Assembly (NCBI GenBank): GCA_027604505.1
Contig: JADIIX010000021.1
Coordinates: 62,001 to 126,000, forward strand
Length of the DNA: 64,000 nucleotides
Origin: Gonapodya sp. JEL0774
Lineage: Eukaryota > Monoblepharomycota > Monoblepharidomycetes > Monoblepharidales > Gonapodyaceae
Direction: 5' to 3'
Position numbers and translations under genes: made by a program. Shown one piece after another: positions 9,109 to 20,829 of the stretch; the stretch's first letter is position 1, and the number at the start of each line of letters is the position of its first letter. Below the pieces are notes generated by a model that saw nothing but the letters and a program-made list of their open reading frames with translations, made no database searches and had not been told where the DNA came from.

Positions 9109-11942
9109 TTTTCAATGTACCGACGGTGTGCTTGTCCACACGTGTAACGCGGGGGCTTCTTCTCTACAATCTGAGACGCCAACAGACCAGGGGTGAATCA
9201 AAGGATAGCGTGAGTCTTGTAGCCTTGTTCAAGAAGAATTGTACGAATCGTACACTAGGTACTACCCAGATTAACTCACCCCCGCGCACGCACTTGGTCT
9301 CCAACCTCTTGTCTGCCGCCATCCCTCACAGTACGGCATCTTTTTCCTGACTCGCCACCACTCATTGCTCGGCGACCTCTCTCCGCTCCCCTTTCTACCC
9401 ACGAGTCTCCACCTCTACCCTCCAGTCGGCGAGAACCACCTGCAGTACCTCTCAAAAGCATCAGCTCGCCTGGATCTCTCGTGCTCCCGTACATTGAGGG
9501 TTCCGCTCGATCCAGACACGGAGGTACGAATCGTGCCGGATCTACGAGGTCCCCCCACTTCCGAGGAACCTTTGGGCGCTTGTATGACCGACGGATGTGG
9601 CTTAGTGTCCATCGAGGTAATGGAAAAACTTTCTGCAGCAAAGGGAATCCATCGAAGAGAGATGCCCCACGCGGTTCAGGTCAGATATAAGGGTTGTAAA
9701 GGAATGCTCATGGTCGACTTGGAAGGACGTCTGCTTGAACCCGGGAAGAAGGTGCATTTCACGGAAAGTATGTGCAAGTACCGTACGGAAGAGGATGACG
9801 TTCCCGGTGTTATGGAAGTAGTTATGGTGAGTACAGGTGGCTTCAGAAGGCTCTCAATTTGTATTTTCTGACATCACTTTACCGCAATTAATGTCTTTCA
9901 AGTTCGCTCAGGATACAGACGGCAGACTCAACCAAGAATTCGTCACGGTTTTGGAAGCTGGTGGCGTCACCAAAGAGGTGCTCTGGGAGCGATGGGTTTG
10001 TGTTTTGTCAACAGTGTCTTTGAAGGTACATACATACGAGGAATAAACGTACATGATTTGCAGGTGGAATACGTCAACACGTTTCGAGCCCTGTGCTTCC
10101 CTCCCAATCCAGAGGAAACCGAGCCACTGATCAATTTTCTCGCGAGGGACATCCCCTCCGACCCACTCACCGGACATCGGTTGCCCTCTTTGGATTTCGT
10201 CGAAGAACAACTCTGCCAAAAGGCGGAAACATTACGGGGAGTGCTTCTACAGCACTTTACGTACGAGGAACCTCACGTCAACGCGATGCTTCGGGATTAC
10301 CTTGCATCCCACAACCGACTGGTTCGAGAAAGGGCAACAGTTCCTATCGTTGAAAGTCGCAGAATGGTAATTTTGCCGGATTGGACAGGGTCTCTCGAGG
10401 AAGGCGAATGCTACTTTGAGCTTCCACAGCCCGTGGGGAGGTTCCTGGACGGACAGTACGTCCTGGCACTCAAGAACCCCGCTCGGCTACCTTCAGACTG
10501 TCAGAAGCTAAAATTTAAATATGTCGAGGCACTCAGGTTTCACACCAAGGTTTGCTTCCTATCGGTCAAGGGGAATGTTCGCGAGGCAGACAGAATCAGT
10601 GGGGGTGACTATGACGGTGAGTGACGGATGTCAATTAGCAGAATCAACGTAGTCCCTCATCCACAAGCCTCATGTGTGACTAATCTTGATTAGGTGATGT
10701 AGCTTTGCTCATTTGGGACGAGGGCATTGTGAATTCGTTCACGAAACCGACGAGAAATGTTCCACCTGTCTTCGGAGCAGTGAAAGATGCATTCGCTAAA
10801 TCGGACCTAACGGTCGTTTCTGTGGTGACAAACCTGGGTAGCGAAGATCAATGGAGAGACCTGATGCAGCAGACCCGCGACAACTGGCGAGACACTCATT
10901 GGGAAATACGCACTGTACCACGCCGCTGCCACCGAAAAGTTTGGACTTGACTACGGGGACACGCTATACTACGCACAAATGTTTGCAAAGTGAGTGACCG
11001 TCGCTGCTGTCTTGGGGAAAGTGTTGAGTTGGGTGATGGGACGCTTGTCGGCCTTTTGGACATCAGATTAATGGATGCGAGGAAACAGGGCGAGGTCATA
11101 AAGGCGTCAAAACTTGAAGAAGACAGAAAGCATTTTGAGAGTAAGCTTCTGCTTCTACACATACACCAGTTGAATGAAACATCGTGTGTGATCTGATTTC
11201 ACAATTCCAGGAAACTTTTGTTGGCCCAGATCTCCGTATTGGTGGAAGTGGTGATCTAAGGAAGCCGTTGCCTCAGGGATTGAATGTTCCCCAAGTGCCG
11301 GTACACACGAAGTTTCTTTGGGCTTTGATCACAAACAAGGAGGAAGAACCAGGAGGGCTCCCAACGTTCGTCGGTTTCGAGTGAGTCACAGGCTTCAATT
11401 TCACTGAATACAGGAGGACTAAAGTTCTGATTACAACAAGCCGCGACATCATAAGCTACCTGGAGGGCGAGGCTGAGGAGAGAGATGAAAAATTTCGAAG
11501 TGACTTCAAGTGCATTGATAGCGTGGTGCGTGAGGTGCAGTCTTTGTGGAACAACTATTGGCAGCAGGAGAAAAGCGGTGTTCCTCGCCATGTTCCCTGG
11601 GATAAGCCAAAGGGGGAAGCGTGTCGAGACATTGTTCCTCCCCCACCGGGAGTTAGCTACGAGGAGCTTGTTGTACACCTTCGCCGGCCACTTGATCAGC
11701 ACCCACAGGAGAGATATTTGCAATCGCCGTGCTTCCGCGAGGAGGCTGGAATCGATCGCCTCACAAAACTAAAAGGGGCGATCTTGTATCGCATCTCCAG
11801 CAACGACGACTACATGATGCAACCAAAGAAATTTGCATTTGTGTTGGTGTCCGATTATCTGGGAAACATAAAGGCAACCAAGGTTGCCCGGAAGACGGTG
11901 GTGTCCCCAAGACAATCTCCAGCTCGAGAGCAGCCGGGGTGA
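9109..11942 (+). CDS. RNA-dependent RNA polymerase (QDE-1/RDR type), frameshifted, 5' end unresolved
   Basis: Exons 9109-9209 (tentative), 9332-9826, 9903-9995, 10064-10616, 10694-10989, 11067-11140, 11230-11380 and 11414-11942. Family marks occur in the right order: DGCG with a KGML motif, SMCKY, LNQEFVTVLEAGGV, then the catalytic DYDGD made across the 10617-10693 intron, LIGKYALYH, MDARKQG and a C-terminal helical region. Such enzymes copy aberrant RNA into dsRNA for Dicer in RNA silencing. In exon 10694-10989 the frame must change around 10895-10910: residues up to NWRDT are in one frame and LIGKYALYH in the next. I found no intron that repairs this, so the gene is either broken or carries an assembly indel. 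The conserved segment before DGCG is shorter than usual, and no NRVLR-type motif was found upstream. Confidence 0.8.
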
Positions 11943-12780
11943 GGATGTCAAAATAGATATATCGCCGTAGAGCTTACAGCGTGAGAGCTGTGGGATCTTA
12001 TTCTGGGAAGGATTTCAAGAGTGAAACGCGTACGGAGTTATGTTATGGTGTACGAGTTGCGGGCGGAAGAGTGGTAAGTGACGCCCAAGCAGGGGAATTG
12101 GCTTTTGCCTCTCGGGATCTGTCAAAGTCCGTGTGAATACGCTATTCAGGTGGATCGAAGCGCGGAATGTTGAAATGGAAGGAGATATCCCCGATATAAT
12201 GTGTTGCAAGCAGAGCGTGGAGCCATTACTCAGGATGGGTCACGCATATCCAACTTTAATATGCCTGTATCAAGTTGTTAGTTGATTGTGACTTGGCTTT
12301 TACAATTATTTATTGATTCGTTGCTCCATTCGGGTGGTTTCGTCTTTCCTGCGTTCCACCTGCGAAGATCTGGAGGAAACAACGATTCTTGAGCCAGCTC
12401 ATTTGATTGGAATCACCATTGGAATCACCATTGGAATTACAAGTGGGGGATAAAGATGGTGGGTCTATTTTTCACGACTACTTTCTCTCAGTAACCTAAT
12501 AAGCCGGGTTGTTTTAAACAACGACTATATGAAGAAGAAGTGGACTTCTCACCTGTTTCTGCGGGGCTGAACCGATTAAAGATTCCTGCTCGCAAATCAC
12601 AAACGTGTTGGGGCAGCACAAGCAGACGGCACTACATGTAATTCCCCCGAGCAGAGCACCAAAACCGAAGATATTGACGATTTTCGGGGATGGTACGGCT
12701 CTTAAACCGCTATTCCGTACTCAATCTAAGCTCATCAAGACTCTTCTGTGCTTGCTGTCCTCCCTTTCGACCTCCTGGAG
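11943..12780. other. Intergenic between the RdRP and F-box genes
   Basis: No gene recognised. At about 12409-12440 there is a short tandem repeat, unit GGAATCACCATT, about two and a half copies. Confidence 0.5.
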
Positions 12781-14566
12781 ATGGGGGCACCATCGAACGG
12801 GAATGCCATGAATGTTCAATATTTGAGCACCACGATAAAGCACCCGCTCGATCCGGATATTGTGACATCGCCCATCCCTCCAGCGTCGGAATCCCCCGAT
12901 CCAGACGCTCCCTTTCTCCCTGTTCCAGCTCCTCGGTCCCATGAGCTCCGTTCCCCAGCACAAGACAAGGTGATCGCAACGGCGGAGCTCGTCGAGAACG
13001 TCCTCAGCTGGCTGGATGACAGGGATTTGGCTGGCTGTGCCGTCGTATGGTAAATGGTCCCATCCGAGTCTCATGCGAGGTCAGAAGTTCTGACAATGTG
13101 TTCCATCCCTTCCACCTCGCCCCTCGCGTCAAACAATCACTCAAACCATCACGGTAGCCGTGCCTGGCGTGCCCCCTCTACTGTTTTTCTTTGGCGCCGC
13201 TGGCCAATAGACCTCAAACGCTCCACTCAAACGCGGCTTGCCACCTTTATCGCGATGTCACCACAAACTAGGGCCTTGGTACGGCCGCTTCGGGCAGAGC
13301 TCACAGCGGGAACATCGGAGCAGGAGCGTGAGTGGTTTCAACAGGTTGCGGAGGCCCTGCGGCATATCAGCCCGTGGGTCAGGGACTGGGCAGTGGACTG
13401 CGTTGCTATGGACCTGTTTGCCGTGTGGGCTGTCGGTGTGTTGGGGGATAACGTCATCCGTCTGAGGATGTATAATTGGTGAGTCAGCGGTTGAGTGGAA
13501 AGGGGTGAGGTGAGCTACGCTACTGTCAACAGTGGACGATGTGGGAAGCACCAACGAGTCAGAATCAAGGGATGAGTCAGTGGAAGTCCACCAGAGCATA
13601 GGTTATGTGTTGGTCACTTCCATCGGTGATTATCGATATTGCAAGTTAACAAGCTTTAGCTCACTCAGAGTTTCTCGTTCCCCTCTGTGAAGGCCCCCTC
13701 GAGCCGCCGTCTGGATTAATCCACTCCTCCACCGCTGCCCCAACGTTCGCCTCCTTTCATTATCCGAATTCACCGACGCCGTGCTCCTGCCCACCCAACT
13801 TCCTCACCTCCACTCCCTCAAAATCGCCGAACGGATACCCGATATGCGTGAATTCGAGAAAATCGCTAGCTACACCAACTTGACGAGGTTGTTTATCGCG
13901 AAACTACAGCAGGGTCAGGAACTCCGGGCACTGGGACGGTTGGTGGGATTAACACATCTGTTGATTCCGTATTGTGCCGTTGACTGGGACGATGGACTTT
14001 TTGAATTGCTAGAAAAAGTTGGTGGAGGCTTGGAGGTGCGTGGCGCTTCTCGGTGAGGAGTACTCGATGCCCACCTCACCACCGACTCTTCGAACACTCC
14101 CGCACACTGTCGACTTCGTCATCGATTTTCGACGCAAATTTTAAACGCTATGCTTGTGATGATGTTACCATGACATTTTGCTCCCAAGGCTCTCGACCTC
14201 TCGACCTCCCGCCTGGAAAGCCACGCCCTCACGACTACTACCGTTCAAAACATCTGCGTTCTCTGCCCTCACCTCGAACAGCTCTCTCTCGATGATTATA
14301 CCGGGACGTCGCTCGCTGCCGCAGGGCTCCTCTTTATGTCGTTGCAGGATCTCAAATCTCTCAGTATGCTCGGAGAACGGATAAACAGCACGAGTTTCGA
14401 AAGATTGTTGCTGCAGGAAGTCGTGGAGATGAGAAGCTTGGCTGAGGTCAAGGTTCAGTTTTGGTTTAATTCGGATCAGCAGGATACGATACTGGGATGC
14501 AGGCCGACCGCTGACGGAGTTTATGCGGATTGTGAGTTTGCGTGGGGAATCAGCTTGACGTTTTGA
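12781..14566 (+). CDS. F-box / leucine-rich repeat protein
   Basis: Four exons: 12781-13049, 13158-13478, 13693-14035 and 14189-14566. All phases agree, giving 436 residues. Residues ~60-105 form an F-box: AELVENVLSWLDDRDLAGCAVVCRAW with LWRRWP after it, the second half appearing only after the first splice. The remainder has LRR-like phrases (CPNVRLLSLSEFT, LPHLHSLKIAE, CPHLEQLSLDDYT, LQDLKSLSML). F-box proteins attach to Skp1 in SCF ubiquitin ligases, and the LRR part picks the substrate; the substrate cannot be read from sequence. A GTGAGT at 14532 could allow an alternative 3' exon, but the read-through stop at 14566 gives a complete product. The first ATG was chosen; 12808 is also possible. 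Confidence 0.75.
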
Positions 14567-15209
14567 CGGTGACGATGACGATTAAGTTGTGACCGAGCTG
14601 TACGATTGTCTCCTGCACCTCGCACTTTTCATCTCAGGGGCCACCAGCTATAACTGGACAATGTTTCAAACGAGTGGGTTCAGTCACTTTTTCGCGTTAG
14701 CCCTTGAAGCGCTCGAATGCTTTCTCGCTATCCCGTATTCCCATGTTCACCGACATTCTGTCTCTTCCATAAATCTTCAAGGTGAGTAAGGGAGCACTCA
14801 ATTTGTTGGAATCCGGACACTGTGTGTAGAAAAGATGAGATGTAGATTTGGGGTCCTTTTGAAAAATGTACGGTGCAAACTATACCCATTTAGAGTATAA
14901 TTCATTTTACTATCATGCGATGTTTGCTCCCCGTGTACAAAACAGTTCAGTCACAACTGAACGAGGGAAAGTACTTTACAGTTCTGTCGCACACATGAGC
15001 CACTCATCTACACTCGCAGCCACTCCGCACTGCCTCCAAGTCTTTCCGTCCCCTGCACTCAATAGTGCAACACACGCCATGAACACCTTGTCCTGATTGA
15101 GGACTCTAGTATCACGCACTTCTGCCCGAGAGGTGATTGGGGTGCGAAAATCCTTTGGAACGGTTTTTTGAGTGAATGGAAATGTTGTAGATAGGGAGAT
15201 CTGGATGCA
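14567..15209. other. Intergenic between convergent genes
   Basis: This is the 3' flank of the F-box gene (+) and the nine-exon gene (-). The open frame at 14589-14789 has no recognisable features. Confidence 0.5.
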
Positions 15210-18200
15210 CTAACAACGTACCGTCTCAGGCAAGTCTTCCTGTAGGGAGTCAAGAATCGCGAATGGATTATGCTCCTCGAGATAATCCACAAGGCCCGCC
15301 AACGCTTGCGAGTCAAAGATTTCGAGGTTTTGGGCTTCGAAATTGTCGTTCAAGGACTTCATTGAACGAGTCATGTGCAAAGACTTGTTTGCATAGATCG
15401 TGCAGTTTTCGTTGAGAAATCCGACTCTCACCTCCTTGATCTTGCCATCCCGCGAAACTCTGATTGTACTTTCACTGGAAGCTTCAAAATCCCTCAAATC
15501 AACGAGTTTGTTGAAGCTCTCTTGAAGAATTAGGTTATATTCCTGTTCATTATCAGCCATATCTGCAAGGACCGAGAATCTGTTGTCGTCCTCGAGATCT
15601 TGTAAGCCCAGAATAGGTGCAGCAGGGATGTTGGGAACATCATCAATATTGGCCTGCTTTGACTTCGGAATTTGGATTTCGCCGGCCTGGGACGCGTTGC
15701 AACCCTTTGAATTATTCAGATGATTGGTGGAACAACACATTCTCACGTCAATCTCAAATTCGTCTGGCGACTGCTCTAAAGCAACAAATCTATTTGCTTG
15801 TGCGAAGTCTCGCAACGCAAGTCTGGCGGACTTGGGTTTCACATTTGGCAGGAAAGATCCATACGCAAGAGTGGGGACCTGGAGGCTTGATACCGATGAC
15901 CACGGCGTCTTGAAATTAAGGTGTGTTGGAAGGTCAAGATCACATCAACCAGAAGGGATCAACATACGCCGACATACCTGCGCGGGATCTGCAGACTTCA
16001 TATTAATTTGAGTACGGAGGATCGCCTCGGGTCTTGGGAAGTGGAGAGGCGCCTTGCGCGAGCGTGAGAGATCAAGTTAGTCCCATAGATTCGGAAAGGT
16101 ATGATCGTGGGTTCCGCCCACATGAAACACGCCTGTATCCAAGCGTGACGCTTGCACTTCGGGCTTCTTCTCTAGTTCGGCCACTACCTCCGAGAAGCTC
16201 GACGATATGGTGGGTCCTGTCACTTTCGTCATTCTCTCAGTGTCCGATTCTTTCTCCACTTGAAGAAGAGCTGACGAAGAAAGATCTAGATCTTTGTGCT
16301 CTGCCATACGAATGACTTCTTCTGATGTTGCGATGCGAGCGTCCTTCTCCAACGCGGACTGGCATTGCTCCGGTGGCACACTCCCGATCTGCTCTGTGAT
16401 GGTAAGTTGCTGTAGCGGAGAGTCCACGGTATCGATGGTCATTTTTGGTGTTTGTGTAACAGGTGCAGTGGTCTAAAAGTGGTAGATGTGCGAGACACAT
16501 TACGTAAACAGAGATTGTTCGCGAAGAAGCTCCACAGAGGTACCTTCCCATCACCGATCATCGAGACTTCGTTTGTCCATGAAATCTCACTTCCAGCTAC
16601 ACGCTCTTTCTTTGCTATGAATTCGACCACTCCCTCTTTTGCCGGGAGAAGGACCAAAAGCTTGGACGGAAGAGGTGGCAAATCACTTGTGATGCCACTC
16701 GACCGAGCCCGGGTTTCATTGCCGATCACTTTCTTCAAATGAGCCGAGACTACCCGAGACCACGAATTCATCGGCATTCTTGGCACTGCCTTCTGACTGT
16801 CTTTCTTTGTGGACAGGAGGCTGTTAGGTTCGGAGAGCATGAACTTGAACGGGACGTGTATGGCCAAGAAACTTCGGTTATGCACTGTGACTACCGCATG
16901 TAGGATCAGTGTTGTCGAAGCAATTACCTGAGCACACATTCGCGAAACGCTCTCAGTAGCATCGTCAGTTGGAACGACGGTTTCGGATTCCAAAACGTTG
17001 TCTGAATACTGTTAGGACCGGCAAATGAAGTCAACAATTCAGAATAGTTGAATTGAATGCGATATTTACACCTATTAGCGTGGATTCCACTCACTTTGAT
17101 CGCTTTTGCATCCAAATTTGACTCTTGGACGCTGGGTATCTTCTCTTGGACCATCATCTCCACGAAGCTCGACGATATCGTGGGGACGATCTCGTTTGTC
17201 ATATTCGCAGCACCTGATCCTTCCTCTGATTGAAGAAGGGTTGAAGAAGAGCGATCCGAAACTTCGTGACCTTCCCTGGGAATGGCTTCTTCCGATGTTC
17301 CGAGGGCACCTTCCTTCTCCACGTTGGAGTGGCAACGCTCCAGTGTCGCGCAACCGATCTGGCTTGCCGTGATACGTTGCTCCAGCATAGAGTCCAATAC
17401 GGTATTGAGTACCTTTTCTTGAGTTTGCTGAAGTGTAGGTATCTTAGTCGTAGCAGATGTTCGAGTCAGATTATCACAAAACAAGAGATTCTTGCGAAGA
17501 AAGTTCAATTCATTACCTTCTCATCACCGATCATCGGGACTTCATTCTTCAATGAAATTTCACTTTTAGCAACATGCAGTTTTCGTGGAATGATTTCGAC
17601 GACTCCCTCTTTTGCCGGGAGAGACGGAATAGATGGCAAATCACAGTTTTTGCCACTCGACAGAGCCCCGATTACATTGTCGATCGCTTTCTTTGAATTG
17701 ATCGGGACTATAGGAGACCACGAGTTCTTTGGCATTCTTGCCATTACCTTCTGGCGGTCGTTCTTTGCGGACGAGAGACTTGGAAACTCGGAGAGCATCA
17801 GCTTGAACGGGACCTGCCGGACCAAGAACGTTCAGATGTGCACTTTAACTACTGCACATAAAATAAGTGATACTGATAAAGTACCTGTGGACACATCCCA
17901 GAAGCGCTCTCGATAGGAATCTCAGTAGGGTTTGATGAAACGATGGTTTCGGATATCAGAACGCTGTCTGAGTGCTGTATGGACAAACAAATGAAGTCAA
18001 TGATTCAGAATGGATGAACCGAAGGCGAATTGTACACCGATCGAATAAGTTTGTCTCAGTGCCCCTACCTCCCACGTCGCACACTCTTTCATGTCCACAG
18101 AAGAGCCAAAGAGGGTGTCCTCCGAATACTCGATTATGTCTCGGTCAATATTAGGCTTGCGGGCTCCAAATCGGCTCAAACCGGAACGGATGAAGACGGA

Positions 18201-18257
18201 CGGAGCTGAAGGTATGGATGACAAGTTCCAAGAGCCAGCGATCGAGGCCGACAGCAT
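15210..18257 (-). CDS. Unrecognised protein with an internal tandem duplication
   Basis: Minus-strand exons: 18069-18257, 17885-17974, 17517-17813, 17095-17442, 16544-17008, 16122-16472, 15978-16052 and 15210-15908. All junctions are in phase and the product is about 837 residues. I do not recognise the family. Exons 17095-17974 (copy B) and 16122-17008 (copy A) are diverged repeats of one unit: both carry SDxVLxSETxV, VPFKxMLSE, RMPxNSWS, LPAKEGVVE, MIGDxK and TISSSF in the same order, with matching introns. In copy A one intron seems to be retained as 24 in-frame codons. The last exon repeats a short motif three times (NRFVALEQ, NRFSVLAD, NPFAILDS). The protein is acidic and Ser/Glu/Lys-rich, without signal peptide or membrane span, so it is probably intracellular and partly disordered. 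One donor (16121, GTGGGC) is weak. Confidence 0.6.
16122..17974 (-). repeat. Two tandem copies of an approximately 0.95 kb multi-exon unit
   Basis: Copy B spans about 17095-17974 and copy A about 16122-17008. Similarity includes exon sequence, intron positions and the intron ahead of each copy (both contain the same GTTGACTTCATTTG-like tract). The copies are clearly diverged, so this is not a recent assembly duplication. Confidence 0.8.
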
Positions 18258-20141
18258 CACAGATAGATAAGTTCGATAACGGATGTTGCAGATTCAGTGT
18301 AGTATCGAGGAAGAGTTTGAATTGGAGAGGGTTGAGAAGGTAGTCCGTTGGACAAGGTGATCTCTCCCATCAAACGGGACAGCAATAGGCTATCTGAGCA
18401 AGCTTACCAGGCATGTTGCGATGTGTGCTTTGATGCTTATCTTCTGGTTTCGACTGAGCTTGAATTTTGAGATTCTGTTGATAATGGAATCCTCCTATGC
18501 TTTCAATGTGTCCAAATGCGAAGTCAGAGCCACATATTCGAAAAGCCAGCAATACATCAGCGTCTATTGTTCATGTTTAATTGACTCCACAGTAGACGAG
18601 AATTTTCGCGACTGACCACCAAATTGTACATGTTAGTGAGCTCACTAATGTTGCAAACTGTCGATCCGAGGCCAAGAATTTCGACTGGAGATAATCTTGA
18701 ATGAGTTCCTTGTTTGATCCAGCTGAGTGGTTCCCCGGACGTCATGAAACTTTGCTGGAGGTTGTTTTGATAGACATTTCCATGGTCCTGAAGCACTTTC
18801 GTGAAGCAAAAACACTCACAAATTGTGGATCACCGGTTCATCAATCGGCCAAGTTCTGCTCGTGAATAGGTCTGCCTATACGAACGTGGTGGGGGAACTT
18901 CTTGTGGCGATATCCCTGTCGGACTCCGATAGTTCGTGGTGCTGTTGAATGCTGTGAAACCTCATGGAACCTGCCGCCGTAGGAATACCTAGGAATACCT
19001 GCGCTTATAGCAGATGCGGCAATCTTTGGCGAACTTCATATTCCTTTTCCGTCAAATCTTTCGGGATTGCATGCGTGTGGAGAGCAAGTGAAATGCTGAC
19101 GGGCGGCGATACTCTCAACAAGCAGTTTCTTTCCACGAACGGCCAGTCGCGGTCAAGCATAAATGGACTGGCTGTCTGCGATCCAATCAAGCGAAGCGCG
19201 CCATTGAGAACCCCGGTGGTCCTCAATCAGAAACCTCTCCGAACACTTCTAGTTTCAAATGTTCCGCGCACTCATGAAGAATCTCGATGGATTGGTACAT
19301 TCACAGAAACGCTTCATGCTCAAAAAACAGGAAACCAGGGAGTCAAGTGAATCACACAAGAGATGGCATTGTAATGAAGGTCTGCAGAGCGCTGCATTAT
19401 TAATGAGATACTCTAGGCTCTGGGAATACTTTCATACTGTTCTGGTGGCGATATTGAAAGGCTCTTGTGGTCTTATGTGAGTTTCGAACTGAAGGAGGCG
19501 ATGAGGACTATGGTGCAACCACCACCACAAGACGTCATCGCCTCCTTCCACATTCCCTGCTGCCCTCTTAATGCACCTCCCTCTCCGTCTTACTCAAATC
19601 AGGAAGTCACAATTAAGGAAGCATTACGAATCTCTTTACTTATTTTGACTTCGCGGCGTATTCCTGTTGGTTTTATGAGTACCAACTTCCGGTGTCCACC
19701 CCAATGACACCACACATCGATATTTGCGTTCAGACTCTAAAATTCAAGGTGGACAGATGGGAAGCTTATGCTTCTGTAAACCACAGCATCTGTTGCCTCG
19801 ACAAAAGTTCTGGTCTTCACCTGCAAAACAAACCATGTTTCTTTCTTCAGACGAAAGATCTTGGAGGGCTTTTAGTCTCTTGTGGAAATGAACAAAAGCA
19901 ACGAGATACCCACCGCGTTCTCAAGGTGATTTTCACTAAATGAATGAATAGAGAGCACTGTCCCGGATCATCTCTTTGGTCGTGATGTCGGAATATTTAT
20001 TGCCATGACGGAACGGTGTCCCCAGTCATCCCGAACATAACCTGAACTGAGCTTCAGGAAACTTTCATCATCATCCCAAGGAACCTCTCAAGAGACAGCG
20101 TCGAACTACCCACCTTGTTTTCCCCCTCGAAAGTGATTTTG
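18258..20141. other. No resolved gene; possible coding fragments on the minus strand
   Basis: Minus-strand frames at 18370-18552 (ending at a good GTAAGC donor), 18557-18796 and 19005-19226 look partly coding, but I could not join them to each other or to the nine-exon gene, whose start at 18257 has an in-frame stop just upstream. A perfect inverted repeat lies at 19491-19548. Confidence 0.35.
19491..19548. repeat. Perfect 14-base inverted repeat (hairpin)
   Basis: The arm GAAGGAGGCGATGA at 19491-19504 is matched by its exact reverse complement at 19535-19548, with a 30-base loop. Confidence 0.8.
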
Positions 20142-20829
20142 ATGGAATCGCAGACCCGAGCTGAAAAGATCGTGATTTGCCCGAAATGCGGCCGTTGGTT
20201 CTCGCGTAAAGGTGAGTTGACACAGCATTTCCGCAGCATACGTGGTATGCCATAGACTTTCCTTGTGTTCTACACGGGTGCCAAATGACTCCGCATGCCG
20301 GTGACCCTTCACACTCATGGTCTGTCCCCCGCCTCTTGCTGTAGATGTCATGGTCCGACACCGGACGCGAAGGACTTGCCGGACACCCTCTGTACCGGCG
20401 GTAAACTATGGTCCCAGCAACAAGATCCGAGATGGCCCAATCCGCCAATTCGCTGTCCGTTCGAATTCCTGGGATCCATCGTTGGCCGGCGACCACCGCC
20501 CTTTGGGCAACCGCAACCAAGCCCACGACACGGTCCAACAGCTTCCAGATCAATATTATGCGTGGAGTGAAAACCGAGGGGAGGCAGAGTCCCCGACTAT
20601 CACTGAGACTTTCATTCCCGCGCAACATGAAAATTCAAACCTGCCGCTAGCCGCCAATTCATTGACGAGAGTGCCATTTGCGAAACACCCACAAACGCAG
20701 TCTTCCGAAACCTCCGCACTCTTTCGGATACAATCCGACAATATGGCGTATGCGCCCCCGCCGTTTCTGGAGCCACTTGCCAGCCCGTCTCCACCCAATG
20801 CTCCTCCGTTCCCTTTCTTCAAATCATAG
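20142..20829 (+). CDS. Small C2HC zinc-finger protein
   Basis: Two exons, 20142-20211 and 20345-20829, joined in phase to give 184 residues. The splice creates the finger: CPKCGRWFSRK is before it and DVMVRHRTRRTC after it, giving C-x2-C-x12-H-x5-C with the usual Phe and a hydrophobic core, so the final zinc ligand is Cys rather than His. Reading through the intron would give a truncated finger, which supports the GTGAGT donor at 20212. The rest is low-complexity, rich in Ser, Pro, Asn and Gln, ending APPFPFFKS. A single finger near the N-terminus with a disordered tail suggests a nucleic-acid- or protein-binding regulator; no target can be inferred. Confidence 0.65.

Noticed and set aside
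11211-11229. A second frameshift in the RdRP gene after HFE
   Set aside because: Using the acceptor ending at 11229 instead of the one at 11210 restores the frame, so no lesion is needed.
20212-20250. Zinc finger read through the first donor, using a later GTATGC donor
   Set aside because: The second histidine would fall too far away; the GTGAGT donor gives correct C-x2-C-x12-H-x5-C spacing.
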